Shown in pieces: positions 9,485 to 20,450 of a stretch of 64,000 bases of DNA. Origin of the DNA: Prionace glauca (Eukaryota > Chordata > Chondrichthyes > Carcharhiniformes > Carcharhinidae); NCBI GenBank assembly GCA_037974335.1, contig CM075760.1:40023603-40087602 (forward strand), written 5' to 3'. The position numbers were made by a program, and so were the translations under genes. Every line of letters starts with the position of its first letter. Position 1 is the first letter of the stretch. A model generated the notes under the pieces. It was not told where the DNA came from, did no database searches, and saw only the letters and a list, made by a program, of their open reading frames with translations.

Positions 9485-10150
9485 TCACAGAGTTTTGCAG
9501 CATTGAAACAGGCCATTCGGCCCGACATATCTATGCCTCCCTTTTCAAACAACTAAAATGGTACCTATTGTCTGAGTTTGGCCCATATTCCTCGATAGCT
9601 GGCTTTTTGTTAAGACAAAATTATACCCGCCTGTACCACTAGCTCTGGCAGCTTGTTCCAGACATTCACGACTCTTTGTGCGAAACAAAAGTGCCTCTGG
9701 ACTCTTTTAAAACTTTCCCTACTCACGTTAAACCTATGTCCTCTAGATGTAGACACCAATGCAGTTGGGAAAAGATATGCACTATCTAAACTGAACTATG
9801 CCCCATATTATTTTATAGACCTCTATAAGATAACCCCTCAGCCTCCTGCGCTCCAGAAAATAAACAATATATCCAATCACTCCCTATAACTCAAACCATC
9901 AAGTCCCGTGAGCACATTCGTAAATCTTTTCTGCACTCTTTCTTGTTTAATAATATCCTTTCTATAATAGAATGACCAGGACTGTACACAGTATTCCCAT
10001 GTCTAGTACAACCCCTGCATTCAATGTTCTCACCAATGAAACGAAGCATGTCGAATGCCTTCTTCACCATCATCTCCACCTGTAACTCCACTTTCATTGA
10101 GCTCTGACCTTGTACCCCTGGATCTCGATGTTTTGTAATTTTCCTAAACG
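9485..10150 (-). mobile_element. Ancient CR1-type LINE 3' end
   Basis: In minus orientation the 3' UTR signature (GCAGCATTGAAACAGGCCATTCGGCCC on plus, 9497-9523) is followed by the decayed C-terminus (CTGGCAGCTTGTTCCAGACATTCACGACTC) and by RT thumb blocks up to about 10150. The frame is heavily broken. It is older than the A and B subfamily copies elsewhere. Confidence 0.65.
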
Positions 10151-10254
10151 CCCTACCATTTTGGTGCGTTAGTGAATCGTGTTCAGCCCTTGCAGGTTTG
10201 CAGGCTGGTTTCGATATACTAACAAATAATGTCTTTGTAAGCAATCCTGAATTG

Positions 10255-10400
10255 CTTCCTGGTGAAAAGCAATTCTGTCAGCATCAGTGGAGTGAGAATT
10301 TGTGGTTTTGCTTCCGAACTGGAAATGTCACAGGGGCAACAGGCTGAGAACAAACACAGATAGTGAAAGGCAGTGATAGGTTGCAAAGCGCAGGACAGAT
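10255..10400 (+). repeat. Copy 2 of the locus-specific duplicated segment
   Basis: It matches 1080-1215 in reverse complement and 29535-29670 directly, including GTGGAGTGAGAATTTG, TTTTGCTTCCG and GGAAATGTCACAGG. Here it is not flanked by a recognisable V remnant. Confidence 0.55.
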
Positions 10401-11015
10401 GATGTAGTTAAGAGTTCACATGGTGTACTTGCCTTTATTACCAGAAGCATTGATGAGACGAGCTCAGGAGTTATGCTGGTGCTGTATAAAACTCCCATGA
10501 TGCCACGGTTAGTGAACCATGTGCAGATTCATTCGCTTGATACTGGTGCCAAACTACTTTAACAAGGAGAATAGTTTCGATTCAGTACACATTCGAGGGT
10601 CCAGCTCACTACACATACAGATGTTGTTGTATTGGAAAGGATATTAAGTGAATTGAACGGGCTGCAGCCTGGGGTGAAGTTTGCAGCGATGAAAAGAGGC
10701 TGGATAGCCTGGGGTTATTTACCTTAATGTGGAGAAGGATGAGGGGAAACGCACTGATTTGTACCAAACTATGAGGGATATAGATCATCCAGATGAGAAT
10801 AACCGTTCCGCTTAGTAAATTTGTCAATAACCAGGGGCATAGATCTAAGGATAGGAACATGATATTGAAAGGGGACTTGCACAAAAAAAAACTCGTTAAC
10901 CTAGATGGCGGTGGGAATCGGGAACTCACAGCCGAAAGTATGGCAGGGGAAAGAACATTCACATTTAAGAAGCATTTGGATGAACACTTGAAAAGTGAGA
11001 ACTGTGAGAACTGTA
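10400..11015 (+). mobile_element. Ancient CR1-type LINE 3' fragment
   Basis: Plus-strand traces of the RT C-terminal region: TCACATGGTGTACTTGCCTTTATTACC, the GGGTTATTTACCTT...GGAGAAGGATGAGGGG block, the ATAACCAGGGGCATAGATCTAAGG block and ATTTAAGAAGCATTTGGATGAACAC. The frame is broken throughout. Confidence 0.65.
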
Positions 11016-11132
11016 TTATGGCGTTTACATCTGCTAAGTCCTGTATCTAAAGCCCAATAGTGTCTGATTTCAGGGAGACGGAGTACACATTGGTCTAAAT
11101 TGATGAAACCCAAACACGTGCTGATGTGTGTT

Positions 11133-12022
11133 TTAGCCAGTGAGCTTGGTGAAGGGGCTCAGTAGAACCTTCTTCAGGTCCTCTCGGAACTTGGCCTGAG
11201 CGACTGCGTAGATGAAGACGTTGTTGCAGGAACTGACTAGCTGGAGCATGTTTGCTGTTTCCTGAAAGATGTACCGTGGGTCTTTGAAATCCAGGCTGGT
11301 GCGGTAGCCCAGACCTGTAATCCAGACATAGAGGAAGTATATGACATAGGTGACCCAGAGGAGGAGGAAGCTGAGGGCGATGGCGAACAGCAGGATGATG
11401 GACCTCTTGCGGTTGGCCATCTCTGGGTCCCCGTGACCCTCCGTGTCCCGGAGTCTCCTGCGAGCTCTGCTGGCCACTAAGATGTGTTTTACGGTTTGAG
11501 CATTAAGAAGCAGGATGAGGAGGAACGGGAGAAATGGGGTTAAGACGTTGTCCAGCCAACTAAATGCCTGCCAGGCGGGCAGCGTGTAATAACTGGGCTT
11601 AAAAACACAGAACCAGGGCACCCCGTCCAGGATGTACAGGGGCTGGTAAGAGAAATAGAAAGGGACATTCCTGACACAGCTCAGGACACAGACTATTCCT
11701 ATAACCAGCAATGCTTTTTTCTCAGTGCAGTATCTGGTCTTCAGGTTCTGGCAGCAGATGGCCACAAAACGGTCGATGGTAAAAACCACTGTCAACCAGA
11801 CAGATGCATCCCGGGTAAAATAGACCAGCAGATTGGTGAGTGTACATGCGGGAGTGGTAGACAGGACGCTGTTCTGAAAGTAGATGCGGCCAATTCGGTT
11901 GAGGATGACGGCACTGATGATGACAAGGAAATCAGCCAACGCTATCGCGATCAGGTAGTAGGTGATGCACCCCGACAGTCCGCACCGTCCTCGGGATAAG
12001 ATTACGATCGTCACCAAGTTGG
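11133..12022 (-). CDS. GPR139-like class A GPCR, exon 2
   Basis: The reading frame starts at a splice acceptor (CTATTTCAG, exon from 12022, first two bases completing a codon) and runs NLVTIVILSRGRCGL to a stop at 11133-11135, about 296 residues. It contains transmembrane helices 2 to 7 and most of helix 1. The TM3 end is DRFVAICC in place of DRY, IL3 has SRARRRLRD, and the TM7 region is SSCNNVFIYAVAQAKFREDL in place of NPxxY. Exon 1, which should supply the N-terminus and the first half of TM1 (YYPxLAxxGVP), was not found up to 16 kb. The frame is intact. Membrane receptor; the family name rests on resemblance to GPR139/GPR142-like proteins that are numerous in fishes, and the ligand is unknown. 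Confidence 0.85.
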
Positions 12023-14434
12023 CTGAAATAGAAAGAGGCAGAGAGAGGTGTTACTGAGAGGGATGTAAACACCAGCCGCTGCGCTCTCCAATCAGTTACT
12101 GAAAACCACCCCATCCTTCATCTTGTCAACTCCAGACTCCAGTGATTGTAAAGTCTCGGCAATGACATGACATTCAAAACTGGATTAATGTTTTTTTACG
12201 TTAGGGGGAATCAGTCCAAATTTTAACTCCGCGCTCTGGTCACTGAGTTGATCCCCTGAGATAACTATCAAATTTCAGATTCTCCGAAAATTTACTGTCA
12301 CTATTCTTCTTCGTACTAATCCCATCCATCCATCAGCCCTATCAGCCCCCATTCAGGCAGCGTCTCTCTTTTTATAATCTCGTTCTTCGGATTGTCAATC
12401 CCTCCAACATCTCGCCTTCCCAGATTTTGATAACACGCTACAACTACCTGAGATCACACCGTGTCTCCTATTGTGGACTTCCATGCTGCTGATTTGTTTT
12501 TTTTTTCAGTGTGCCTTTACCTGCCAAGACACTAACCGCTTGAACCCCTTCTTTCAAAGACTAAACTTTCCCTTTGCTCTTCAGGACGATCCTTAGAAAA
12601 TAAATTTGTTGAACAATTCTAAGTCATTTTGTTGTTCGTATAAAGTTGATGTGTTAAAGTTCTGTGAAGTATCTGCATTCTACTTATCCGGGTGCCTGAA
12701 GAAACAAACGCTACATCACCTTCTCAAATGAAAGATGGAGATGGGCAAGACATATTCGACTTGCCATATCTACATGGATGCAACTAGTGATTAAAAATAT
12801 ATTCATCTGACATTTACCAGACTTACTAACACAAGGGAAAATGCATATGCTTAACCCCCTCAAATTTTATCAAAAGTTTCAATAATTAATTCTTAATTTG
12901 TTAAAACCTCAGTAACAATGTGGACAGCCCAATGCCACCTCATTCAAATCAACGATTACGAAGTGCTGGAGGTCGCAACATAGTTTCATGTAACTACTGA
13001 ATGCATGTTCTATGTCAATGCATCTAATTGAATGATTAGATCGCAATAGCTCATTTTCTAAGACTGTGTATACCAGTGGATGAAATACAGGTCACTTTAT
13101 AGGTTTTATCCTGCACAACACTTAAAACACTGGATCGGGTTTCACTACATTCGAATAAAACCGAATATTCAACAATTCGATGTTAATGTTTATGCAACGC
13201 CATACACTTCAAGCCATGAGAATAATTTGGGATCTTTCACCTACCAGGAACACCAACGGCAGCGAGAATGGGATAAGAAATGGCGAAGAAGAGACCTTTC
13301 ACTGGTCCATGCATCCTCTCCCAGAAAGTGAAATGAAGCTGAGACCTGCGCTCTGCAGTGGTTTCATTGTGTCCCACATTTACTCTGAGTGAGCGTCTCC
13401 AGAGGAATAATTAAGTTAGAAATGGCACCTTAGTTACAAGCCAGTGAACAAACAGATTCGCTCACTGTTTGGTACCTCCACATTGCACCATTGGCAAGGG
13501 GGATGATCCCATTGTATACCTAACCAAACTGCTGCTTGCTCATTCCATGGTTACCTTCACCTCCCACAAACATTGCCTTCGTGCCCACATCAAGAACAGC
13601 AGGTGAGGGGGGATATTGATCTGGGCTCTAATCTCAAATTCAAAGACCATCTCTTCTCGTTTCTGCCCAATTATATCTTGCTCACAGATATCAGAATAAT
13701 TAGGCATGTATTTCCTTCTGAGAGTTTTGGAAACTGAAATTAGAAGCATGAGTTGTGCATTCAGTATTTCTGAGTCTACTCCGCCCTTCATTTTGATCAT
13801 GAGTGATCATCAAACTGCGTTCCTACTCCCTAATTATTTTTATTAGATGTACATCTGAAACTCCTGAAGTCACTATGACCATTTTGCACATCCTTTGCTC
13901 CTGCTCTCACATTCCGCGAGCACAGGATGGATTTCACAGAAAAGACAAATGACTAAGGTTAATATGCTATATTTCCTTTAAGAAGTGATACAATGAACCT
14001 GTTTTCCGACCTACAAACAGCAAGCGAAACACATTTTATCTACGGAATTCACCTTGGACTTTATTATTTTGGGGCGAAATAATTGCAATCCTACATTTCA
14101 TTTGTTTATTTTTTCACATGAACCTCGGTCATCTAAAGTTTTATTATCGAGAAGATGTGTAAATCATGTTTGGAGGAGTAAGCTTGATGAAAGTTACTCT
14201 TTAACTCTTCTTTGAAATAAAGGAACAGTTGGTGTCACACATCAATAACCATTCGACTGGAGACAGGCAATGTTTGAGCAAGTGTGTGTGTGTGTGTGTG
14301 TGTATGTCTTGGGAGAAAGGCGTAGTATCATAGATCAGAGAGAGTACTGTCATTTCCATGGTGTGCCTCCTCGCAAAGTGGACTCTCGCCGTCCCACATC
14401 TTGTATAAATTGGCACAGATGAGTGAGTGAATGG
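12023..14434. other. Spacer upstream of the GPCR exon
   Basis: No gene recognised. It was searched by eye on the minus strand for a short exon ending in a GVP-type codon set plus GTAAG, the partner of the exon at 11133-12022, and none was convincing. It contains a (GT)n tract at 14282-14304. The small frames at 13080-13392 and 13540-13800 show no motif. Confidence 0.4.
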
Positions 14435-14850
14435 CAGGGTGCAGAAGGATGGATTCGTAAATTTGCTGATGACACCAAAGCCTGAGGAGTTGTAGACAGT
14501 GAGGATGGATGTTACAGTTTGCAGAGGGACATAGATAAGCTGCAGAGTTGGGCTGAGAGGTGGCACATGGGGTTTAATGCGGTAAAGTGTGAGGTGATTC
14601 ACTTTGGTAAGAGTAATAGGAGTACACAATATAGGGCAAATGGAAGGACACTTGGTAGTGTTGACGGATCTCGGTACACATGTGCATAGATTCCTGAAAG
14701 TTGGCACCCAGGTTGATAAGGTTGTTAAGAAGGCGTAACGGTGTGGTAGCTTATATTGAGATTGAATTTCGGAGCGGTGAGGTCATTTTGCAACTATATA
14801 AAACTCTGTTGTGGCCGCACTTGGAGTATTGCCTACAGTTCTGGTTGTTT
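14435..14850 (+). mobile_element. Decayed CR1-type LINE fragment (RT C-terminal part)
   Basis: Plus strand: GGATGGATTCGTAAATTTGCTGATGACACC is the W-I-x-KFADDT catalytic block. It is followed by the HFGKSNR block (14596-14625), then the thumb region IEIEFRSGEVILQLYKTLLWPHLEYCLQFW, which is still readable at 14756-14848. The copy stops there and a different LINE segment begins. Confidence 0.75.
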
Positions 14851-14852
14851 CA

Positions 14853-15968
14853 AAATGTGGAATCAATGTCGATGGAGATAAGGAATAGTAAAGGGAAAAA
14901 TGTCACTGATGGGTGTAGTCTATAGGCCCCCAATTGATAACTTCGAGGTGGGGCGGGCTATAAACAAACAAATAACAGATGCGTGTAAAAATGACCAACA
15001 ATAATCATAGGGGATTTTAACCTCCATATTAATTGGTCAACTCAAGTTGGATGCCATGGATTTGAGGATGAGTTCTTAGAAGTCTTTCAAGATAGTTTCC
15101 TCGAACAGTATGTTACAAAACTTACGGGGGAGCAAGCTATCTTGGATCTGGTCTTGTGTAATGAGGTAAAACTAATGACCTCCTTATTAGGGATCCTCTT
15201 GGAAGGAGTGACCACAATATGATTGTATTTCTAATACAGAGGGAGGGTGAGAAAGCAATGACCCAAACCAGTGTCCTCTGCTTGAACAAGGGGGATACAA
15301 TATGATGAGGGCGGAGTTGGCTAATATAGACAGGGAACACAGACTAATTGATTGGATAGTTCAGGAACAGTGGAGGATTTTTAAGCAAATTTTACTCAGT
15401 ACTCAGCAATAACATATTCCAGTGAAAAAAGAAGGAATGTAAGAAAAGGGATAAACAGCCATGGATAACTAAGGAAATAAAGGAGAGTATCAGATTAAAA
15501 ACCAATGAATATAGAGTGTCCACTATTACTGGGGAACTAGAAGATGGGGAAAACTTTAAAAAGCAACAAAGAACTACTAAGACAGCAAAAAAGAAAGGAA
15601 AGATAGATTATGAGAGTAAACTCGCACGAAATATGAAAACTGATAGTAAAATATTTACAAATATATAAAATGGAAAAGAGCGACTAAAGTAAATGTTGGA
15701 CTCCTGGAAAGTGAGAAGGGGGATTAATAATGGGAAACAAGGGAATGGCCGAGGCCTTAAATAAGTTTGTTGTGTTGGTCTTCACAGTGGAGGATACAAA
15801 TAGCGCACCGATAATTGATGGTCATGGGACTGTAGGGGGTGAGGACGTTGAAATGATCAATATTACTAAAACGACAATGCTGGGTAGGGTAATGGGACGA
15901 AAGGTAGACAAGTACCCTGGTCCGGATGGAATGCATCCCAGGGTACTAAAATAAATGGCAGAGGTAAT
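14853..15968 (+). mobile_element. CR1-type LINE fragment (endonuclease to early RT)
   Basis: It begins inside the endonuclease (GVVYRPPN-like block at about 14913-14937, IIIGDFNLHINW-like block at about 15000-15030). It continues through SDHNM (15208-15225), the linker with KKERMRKRDKQPWITKEI, and NKGMAEALNKFVVLVFTVED, to KYPGPDGMHPRVLK at 15909-15951. It ends where a SINE abuts. The frames are broken. Junction order (RT C-terminus, then endonuclease) means that two copies are joined, not one element. Confidence 0.8.
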
Positions 15969-15971
15969 AAC

Positions 15972-16268
15972 AAAGAACAAAGAACCACACAGCACGGGAA
16001 ACAGGCTCTTCGGCCCAACGAGCCCGCGCCGCCGTCCCGTTGTCCCAGTGACCTATTCATGATTTTAGTCTACGCCTAATGTGCGAGGATCAGGGAGGTC
16101 CAATATAGGGACAATTTGTTACCCAATCAATCAGCCTAAAAACACATTTTTGGGATGTGGGAGGAAACCGGAGCACCCGGAGAAAACCCACGTAACCACG
16201 GGGAGAACGCGCAAACTCCCACGGACACAGGCCAAAATCCATGTGTCCGCACAGCAACAGAGATAGTC
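15972..16268 (-). mobile_element. tRNA-derived SINE (HE1-like), minus strand
   Basis: On the plus strand it reads as the reverse complement: GAACCACACAGCACGGGAAACAGGC near the 3' end, GGGATGTGGGAGGAAACCGG and ACGGGGAGAACGCGCAAACTCC in the body. The tRNA-like head at about 16225-16268 is decayed. The 5' half is closer to consensus than the 3' half. Confidence 0.7.
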
Positions 16269-16499
16269 TCTGAGCTGTCATGTTGCCCTCGAGATGGTCC
16301 AGTTTAAGCGCACCAACGATATGAAGCAATAGGCAACTCCCGAAGCAACATCCAAGAGCAGCCCACCACAACCTGCCGCAAGCATGCCCCTTGCTGGTCA
16401 ACAAGGTGGACCTAAATGCCTGTGGAGACAAAAAATTCATTATTAAACAGGCGAAGACTCTACATCCCTGAGGCAAAAACGGAATCCCAAGCCTGCAAT
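16269..16499. other. Unassigned spacer
   Basis: No feature recognised. The 128-codon frame at 16090-16476 (minus) crosses a SINE and is not credible as a gene. Confidence 0.4.
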
Positions 16500-17142
16500 G
16501 TTTATTAAGGCCTGCTATATCCCCCTATATGTAGACTGCTCATGTGGCTGTCCAAGTGACTCTTAAACTACCCTAGCGTGCCTGCTTCCACCACCTTACT
16601 CGGCGGTGCATTCCACATCCCCACTACCCTTTGTGTGAAAAACTGCCCTCTAATATTTGTCTTATACCTAGCCCCTCTCACCCTAAGCCCGTGACCCCTC
16701 GTTCTATCCATTTCTAATAGCGGAAAAAGCTTACCACCATTTACTCTATCTATCCCCTTCATAATCTTATAAACCTCTAGTAGATCCCCCCTCAGCCGAC
16801 GTCTCTCAAGGGAAAACAGCCCAAGTTCGTTCAATCTTTCCTCGTAAGACAGCCCTTCCATACCAGGCAACATCCTGGTAAATCTCCTCTGCACTCTCTC
16901 CAAGATCTCTACATCCTTCCGGTAGTGCGGCGACCAGAACTGGACGCAGTACTCCAAGTGAAGCCTAACCAACGTTCTATACAACTGCAACATCAGACTC
17001 CTACTCTTATATTCTATACCCCTTCCTATGAAGGCTAACATACCATACGCTTTCCTCATCACATTCTCCACCTTCACCGACACCTTCAGGGACTTGTGCA
17101 CTTGCACCCCCAGGTCTCTCTGCGTATCTATACTCCGGATAG
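16500..17142 (-). mobile_element. CR1 LINE subfamily A, 3' part of a nested copy
   Basis: Minus strand: the RT C-terminal region from LGVQVHKSLKVSVKVENVM through GMLAFIGRGIEYKSR, LEYCVQFWSPHYRKDVE and FTRMLPGMEGLSYEERL to near the normal C-terminus. The 3' UTR signature is short and decayed. This is the 3' third of one LINE that continues at 17485-18433 and 20451-22165, interrupted by a SINE and by another LINE. Confidence 0.9.
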
Positions 17143-17484
17143 AACATAGAACCCTACAGTGCAGAAACAGGCCCTTCGGCCCATCGAGTCTGCACCGAAC
17201 ACAATCCCACCCAGACCCTATCCCCATATCCCTACACATTTTACCTGCTAACCCCTCTAACCTACACATCCCAGGACACTAAGGGGCAATTTTAGCATAG
17301 CCAATGAACCTAATCCGCACATCTTTGGACTGTGGGAGGAAACCGGAGCACCCGGAGAAAACCCACGCAGACACGAGGAGAATGTGCAAACTCCACACAG
17401 GCAGTGACCCGAGCCGGGAATCGAACCCAGGACCTTGGAGCTGTGAAGCAGCAGTGCTAACCACTGTGCTACCGTGCCGCCCTA
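17143..17484 (-). mobile_element. Full-length tRNA-derived SINE inserted in the LINE
   Basis: A near-complete copy in minus orientation. On plus it runs from the 3' signature CAGAAACAGGCCCTTCGGCCC through GGACTGTGGGAGGAAACCGG and the B-box region GGGAATCGAACCC to the head GTGCTAACCACTGTGCTACC. The LINE reads straight through if this block is removed (CCGGATAG joined to TTCTATC). GATAG at 17138-17142 and again at 17485-17489 is a probable short target duplication. It is one of the least diverged SINEs here. Confidence 0.85.
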
Positions 17485-18433
17485 GATAGTTCTATCTTTT
17501 ATCGGATAACTCCCCTCCACATTATTCCGGCCAAAGTGCATCACCTCGCATTTCTCCGGATTAAATTCCATTTGCCATCTATCCGCCCAATCTACCAGCC
17601 TGTCTATGTCCTGTTGCATTGCCAGGCACTGCTCCTCAGTACCCGCCAATCCAACCATCTTCGTGTCATCAGCAAATTTGCTGATCACACCACCTACCCT
17701 CTCTTCCAAGTCATTAATATATACTACAAATAGTAGAGGTCCTAGTACCGAACCCTGCGGCACACCACTGGTGACAGACCTCCAATTGGAAAAGGAGCCT
17801 TCCACTACTACCCGCTGTCTCCTCCTCCCAAGCCAGTTCTCCACCCATCTGCATACCTGGCCTTCTATCCCATGAGCCTTCACCTTTTCTATCAGCCTAC
17901 CATGAGGGACCTTGTCTAACGCCTTACTGAAATCCATATAGACAACATCAACGGCTTGTCCTTCGTCAACCGTTTTTGTCACCTCTTCAAAAAATTCCAA
18001 TAGATTCGTAAGGCACGACCTCCCTGTAACGAAGCCATGCTGCGTATCCCTGATCAGAGTGCAGCGCTCCAGATGTTCATACATCCTATCCTTGAGGATC
18101 CTCTCCATTATCTTGCCTATAACTGAAGTCAAGCTCACTGGCCTATAGTTCCCTGGGTTATCCCTCTGACCCTTTTTAAACAATCCGCCAATCCTCTGGG
18201 ACCTCACCTGTGTCCAAAGAAGAGACAAAGATTTGCGTCAGAGGCCCAGCAATTTCATCCCTCACCTCCCTTAGCAGCCTGGGATAGATGCCATCAGGCC
18301 CCGGAGATTTATCCGTCTTTATATTGTCTAAAAGTCCCAACACCTCTTCCCTCGTGATGACTATTTCCCTCAACGGATCCTCAATCTCCTCAAGCACAGC
18401 ACCAGACATCAGACCCCTCTCCTGCGTGAATAC
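17485..18433 (-). mobile_element. CR1 LINE subfamily A, RT core of the nested copy
   Basis: Minus strand encodes, in order, [101 protein letters not shown] and ISKFADDTKMVG. The catalytic F-A-D-D is intact. One frame change near 18180-18230 splits the open frame, since the 248-codon and 111-codon frames overlap there. Confidence 0.9.
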
Positions 18434-20450
18434 ATAAGAACATAAGAACATAAGAACATAAGAAATAGGAGCAGGAGTAGGCCATCTGGCCCTTCGAGCC
18501 TGCCCCGCCATTCAATAAGATCATGGCTGATCTGTCGTGACTCAGCTCCACCTTCCCGCCCTCTCCCCATAACCCTTAATCCCTTCTCTTATCAAAAACC
18601 CATCAACCCGTTTCTTAAAAATATTTAGCGAGGCAGCCTCCACCACTTCAACGGGCAGAGAATTCCAGAGATTCACCACCCTTTGAGTGAAGAAGTTCCT
18701 CCTCAACTCTGTTCTAAACCGCCCCCCCTTTATCTTGAGGCTGTGCCCCCTAGTCCTACTGTCTTTTTTGAGCGGGAACAGTCTCTCCACCTCTATCCTA
18801 TCCATCCCATTCATCATCTTATACGTCTCAATGAGATCTCCCCTCATTCTTCTAAACTCTAACGAGTACAAGCCTAGTTTATTCAGCCTCTCCTCATAGC
18901 TCAATCCCCTCAACTCCGGTATCAGCCGAGTAAACCTCCTCTGCACTCCCTCCAGAGCCAAAACATCCTTGCGCAGGTGCGGCGCCCAAATCTGCACACA
19001 GTACTCCAGCTGCGGCCTCACCAATGCCCTATACAGCTGCAGCAAGACCTCTCTACTTTTATATTCAATCCCCTTCGCTATGAAGGGCAGCATCCCATTC
19101 GCCTTCCTGACCACCTGCTGCACCTGCAAGCTGGGTTTTTGCGACTCATGCACAAGGACCCCGAGGTCCCTCTGCACCGTCGCCTGCTGCAGTTTTTCGC
19201 CCCGTAAGTAATAGTCCTTCCTACCATTCCTCCTACCAAAGTGGACCACCTCACACTTGCCAACATTAAATTCCATTTGCCATTTCCTGGCCCATTCGCC
19301 CAGCCTATCTAGATCCTTCTGCAGACTCTCCACACCCTCCGCACAATTTGCCTTTCCCCCAATCTTGGTGTCATCAGCAAATTTCGACACCCTGCACTCG
19401 GTTCCCTCCTCCAGATCATCTATATAAATGGTAAATAGCTGAGGTCCCAGCACCGACCCCTGGGGCACCCCATTAGTCACCAACCGCCAATCCGAATAGT
19501 ATCCATTGACCCCCACTCTCTGCCTCCTATTTGACAACCAATCCTCTATCCACGCTAACACCCTACCCCCAACTCCATGTCCCCTGACCTTCTGCAATAA
19601 CCTCTTGTGAGGTACCTTGTCAAACGCCTTCTGAAAATCCAGAAAGACAACATCCACCGGCTCTCCTCCATCCACTGCCCTCGACACATCCTCATAGAAC
19701 TCCAGTAAATTTGTCAGACACGACTTCACTTTAATGAAACCGTGTTGCGTCCGCCCTATCAAGCAATTCCCCTCAAGATGCCTCGCTATTTCGTCCTTAA
19801 TGACGGTTTCTAACATTTTACCTACCACAGACGTTAAACTAACCGGCCTATAATTCCCCGCCTTTTGCCTGGCACCCTTCTTAAACAACGGCGTAACATT
19901 AGCCGTTTTCCAATCTTCCGGCACTTCCCCGGAATCCAGCGACGTCTGGAAAATAACCACCAAGGCATCCACTATCACCTCCGCCATTTCTTTCAGAACC
20001 CTCGGATGCATTCCATCCGGTCCTGGGGACTTGTCCACAATCAGCCCCTCCAGTCTGTCGAGCACCACCTCTCTAGTAACAGTAATGTCATTAAGACCCT
20101 CCATTCCTACCACCTTTCCATCGCTAACACCCGGCAAATTATTCACGTCCTCCTCCGTGAAGACAGAAACAAAGAAGTTATTCAAGACCTTAGCCATTTC
20201 CCTATCCCCTACCACTAGCTCCCCTTTCTCATCCTCTAAAGGACCAACGTTTACCCTAGCCAGCCTCTTCCTTTTTATATATTTATAAAAACTCTTGCTA
20301 TCCTTTTTTATATTAAGTGCTAGCCCAGCCTCATAGCTTCTCCTACCCTCCTTTATCAATTTCTTTGTCAATCTTTGTTGACATTTAAACCTTTCCCAAT
20401 CCTCTTCTCGCCCACTGCTCTTAGCTACTCGAAACTCCTCCGCTTTTAAT
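18434..20450 (-). mobile_element. CR1 LINE subfamily B inserted in the subfamily A copy
   Basis: A 5'-truncated LINE. Octamer 3' tail (CATAAGAA repeats on plus, 18433-18462), 3' UTR signature, then an open frame from RT C-terminus back to KAEEFRVAKSSGREEDW. Motifs present: [63 protein letters not shown] and SKFADDTKIGG. Removing 18434-20450 restores the host LINE codons for EYFASVFTQE without loss, so this is an insertion with at most a 3-bp duplication (TAC). Its frame happens to be open into the host LINE frame, giving an accidental 773-codon frame at 18542-20863. Confidence 0.9.

Noticed and set aside
16090-16476. A 128-residue protein on minus
   Set aside because: The frame crosses a SINE and unassigned spacer and has no motif.
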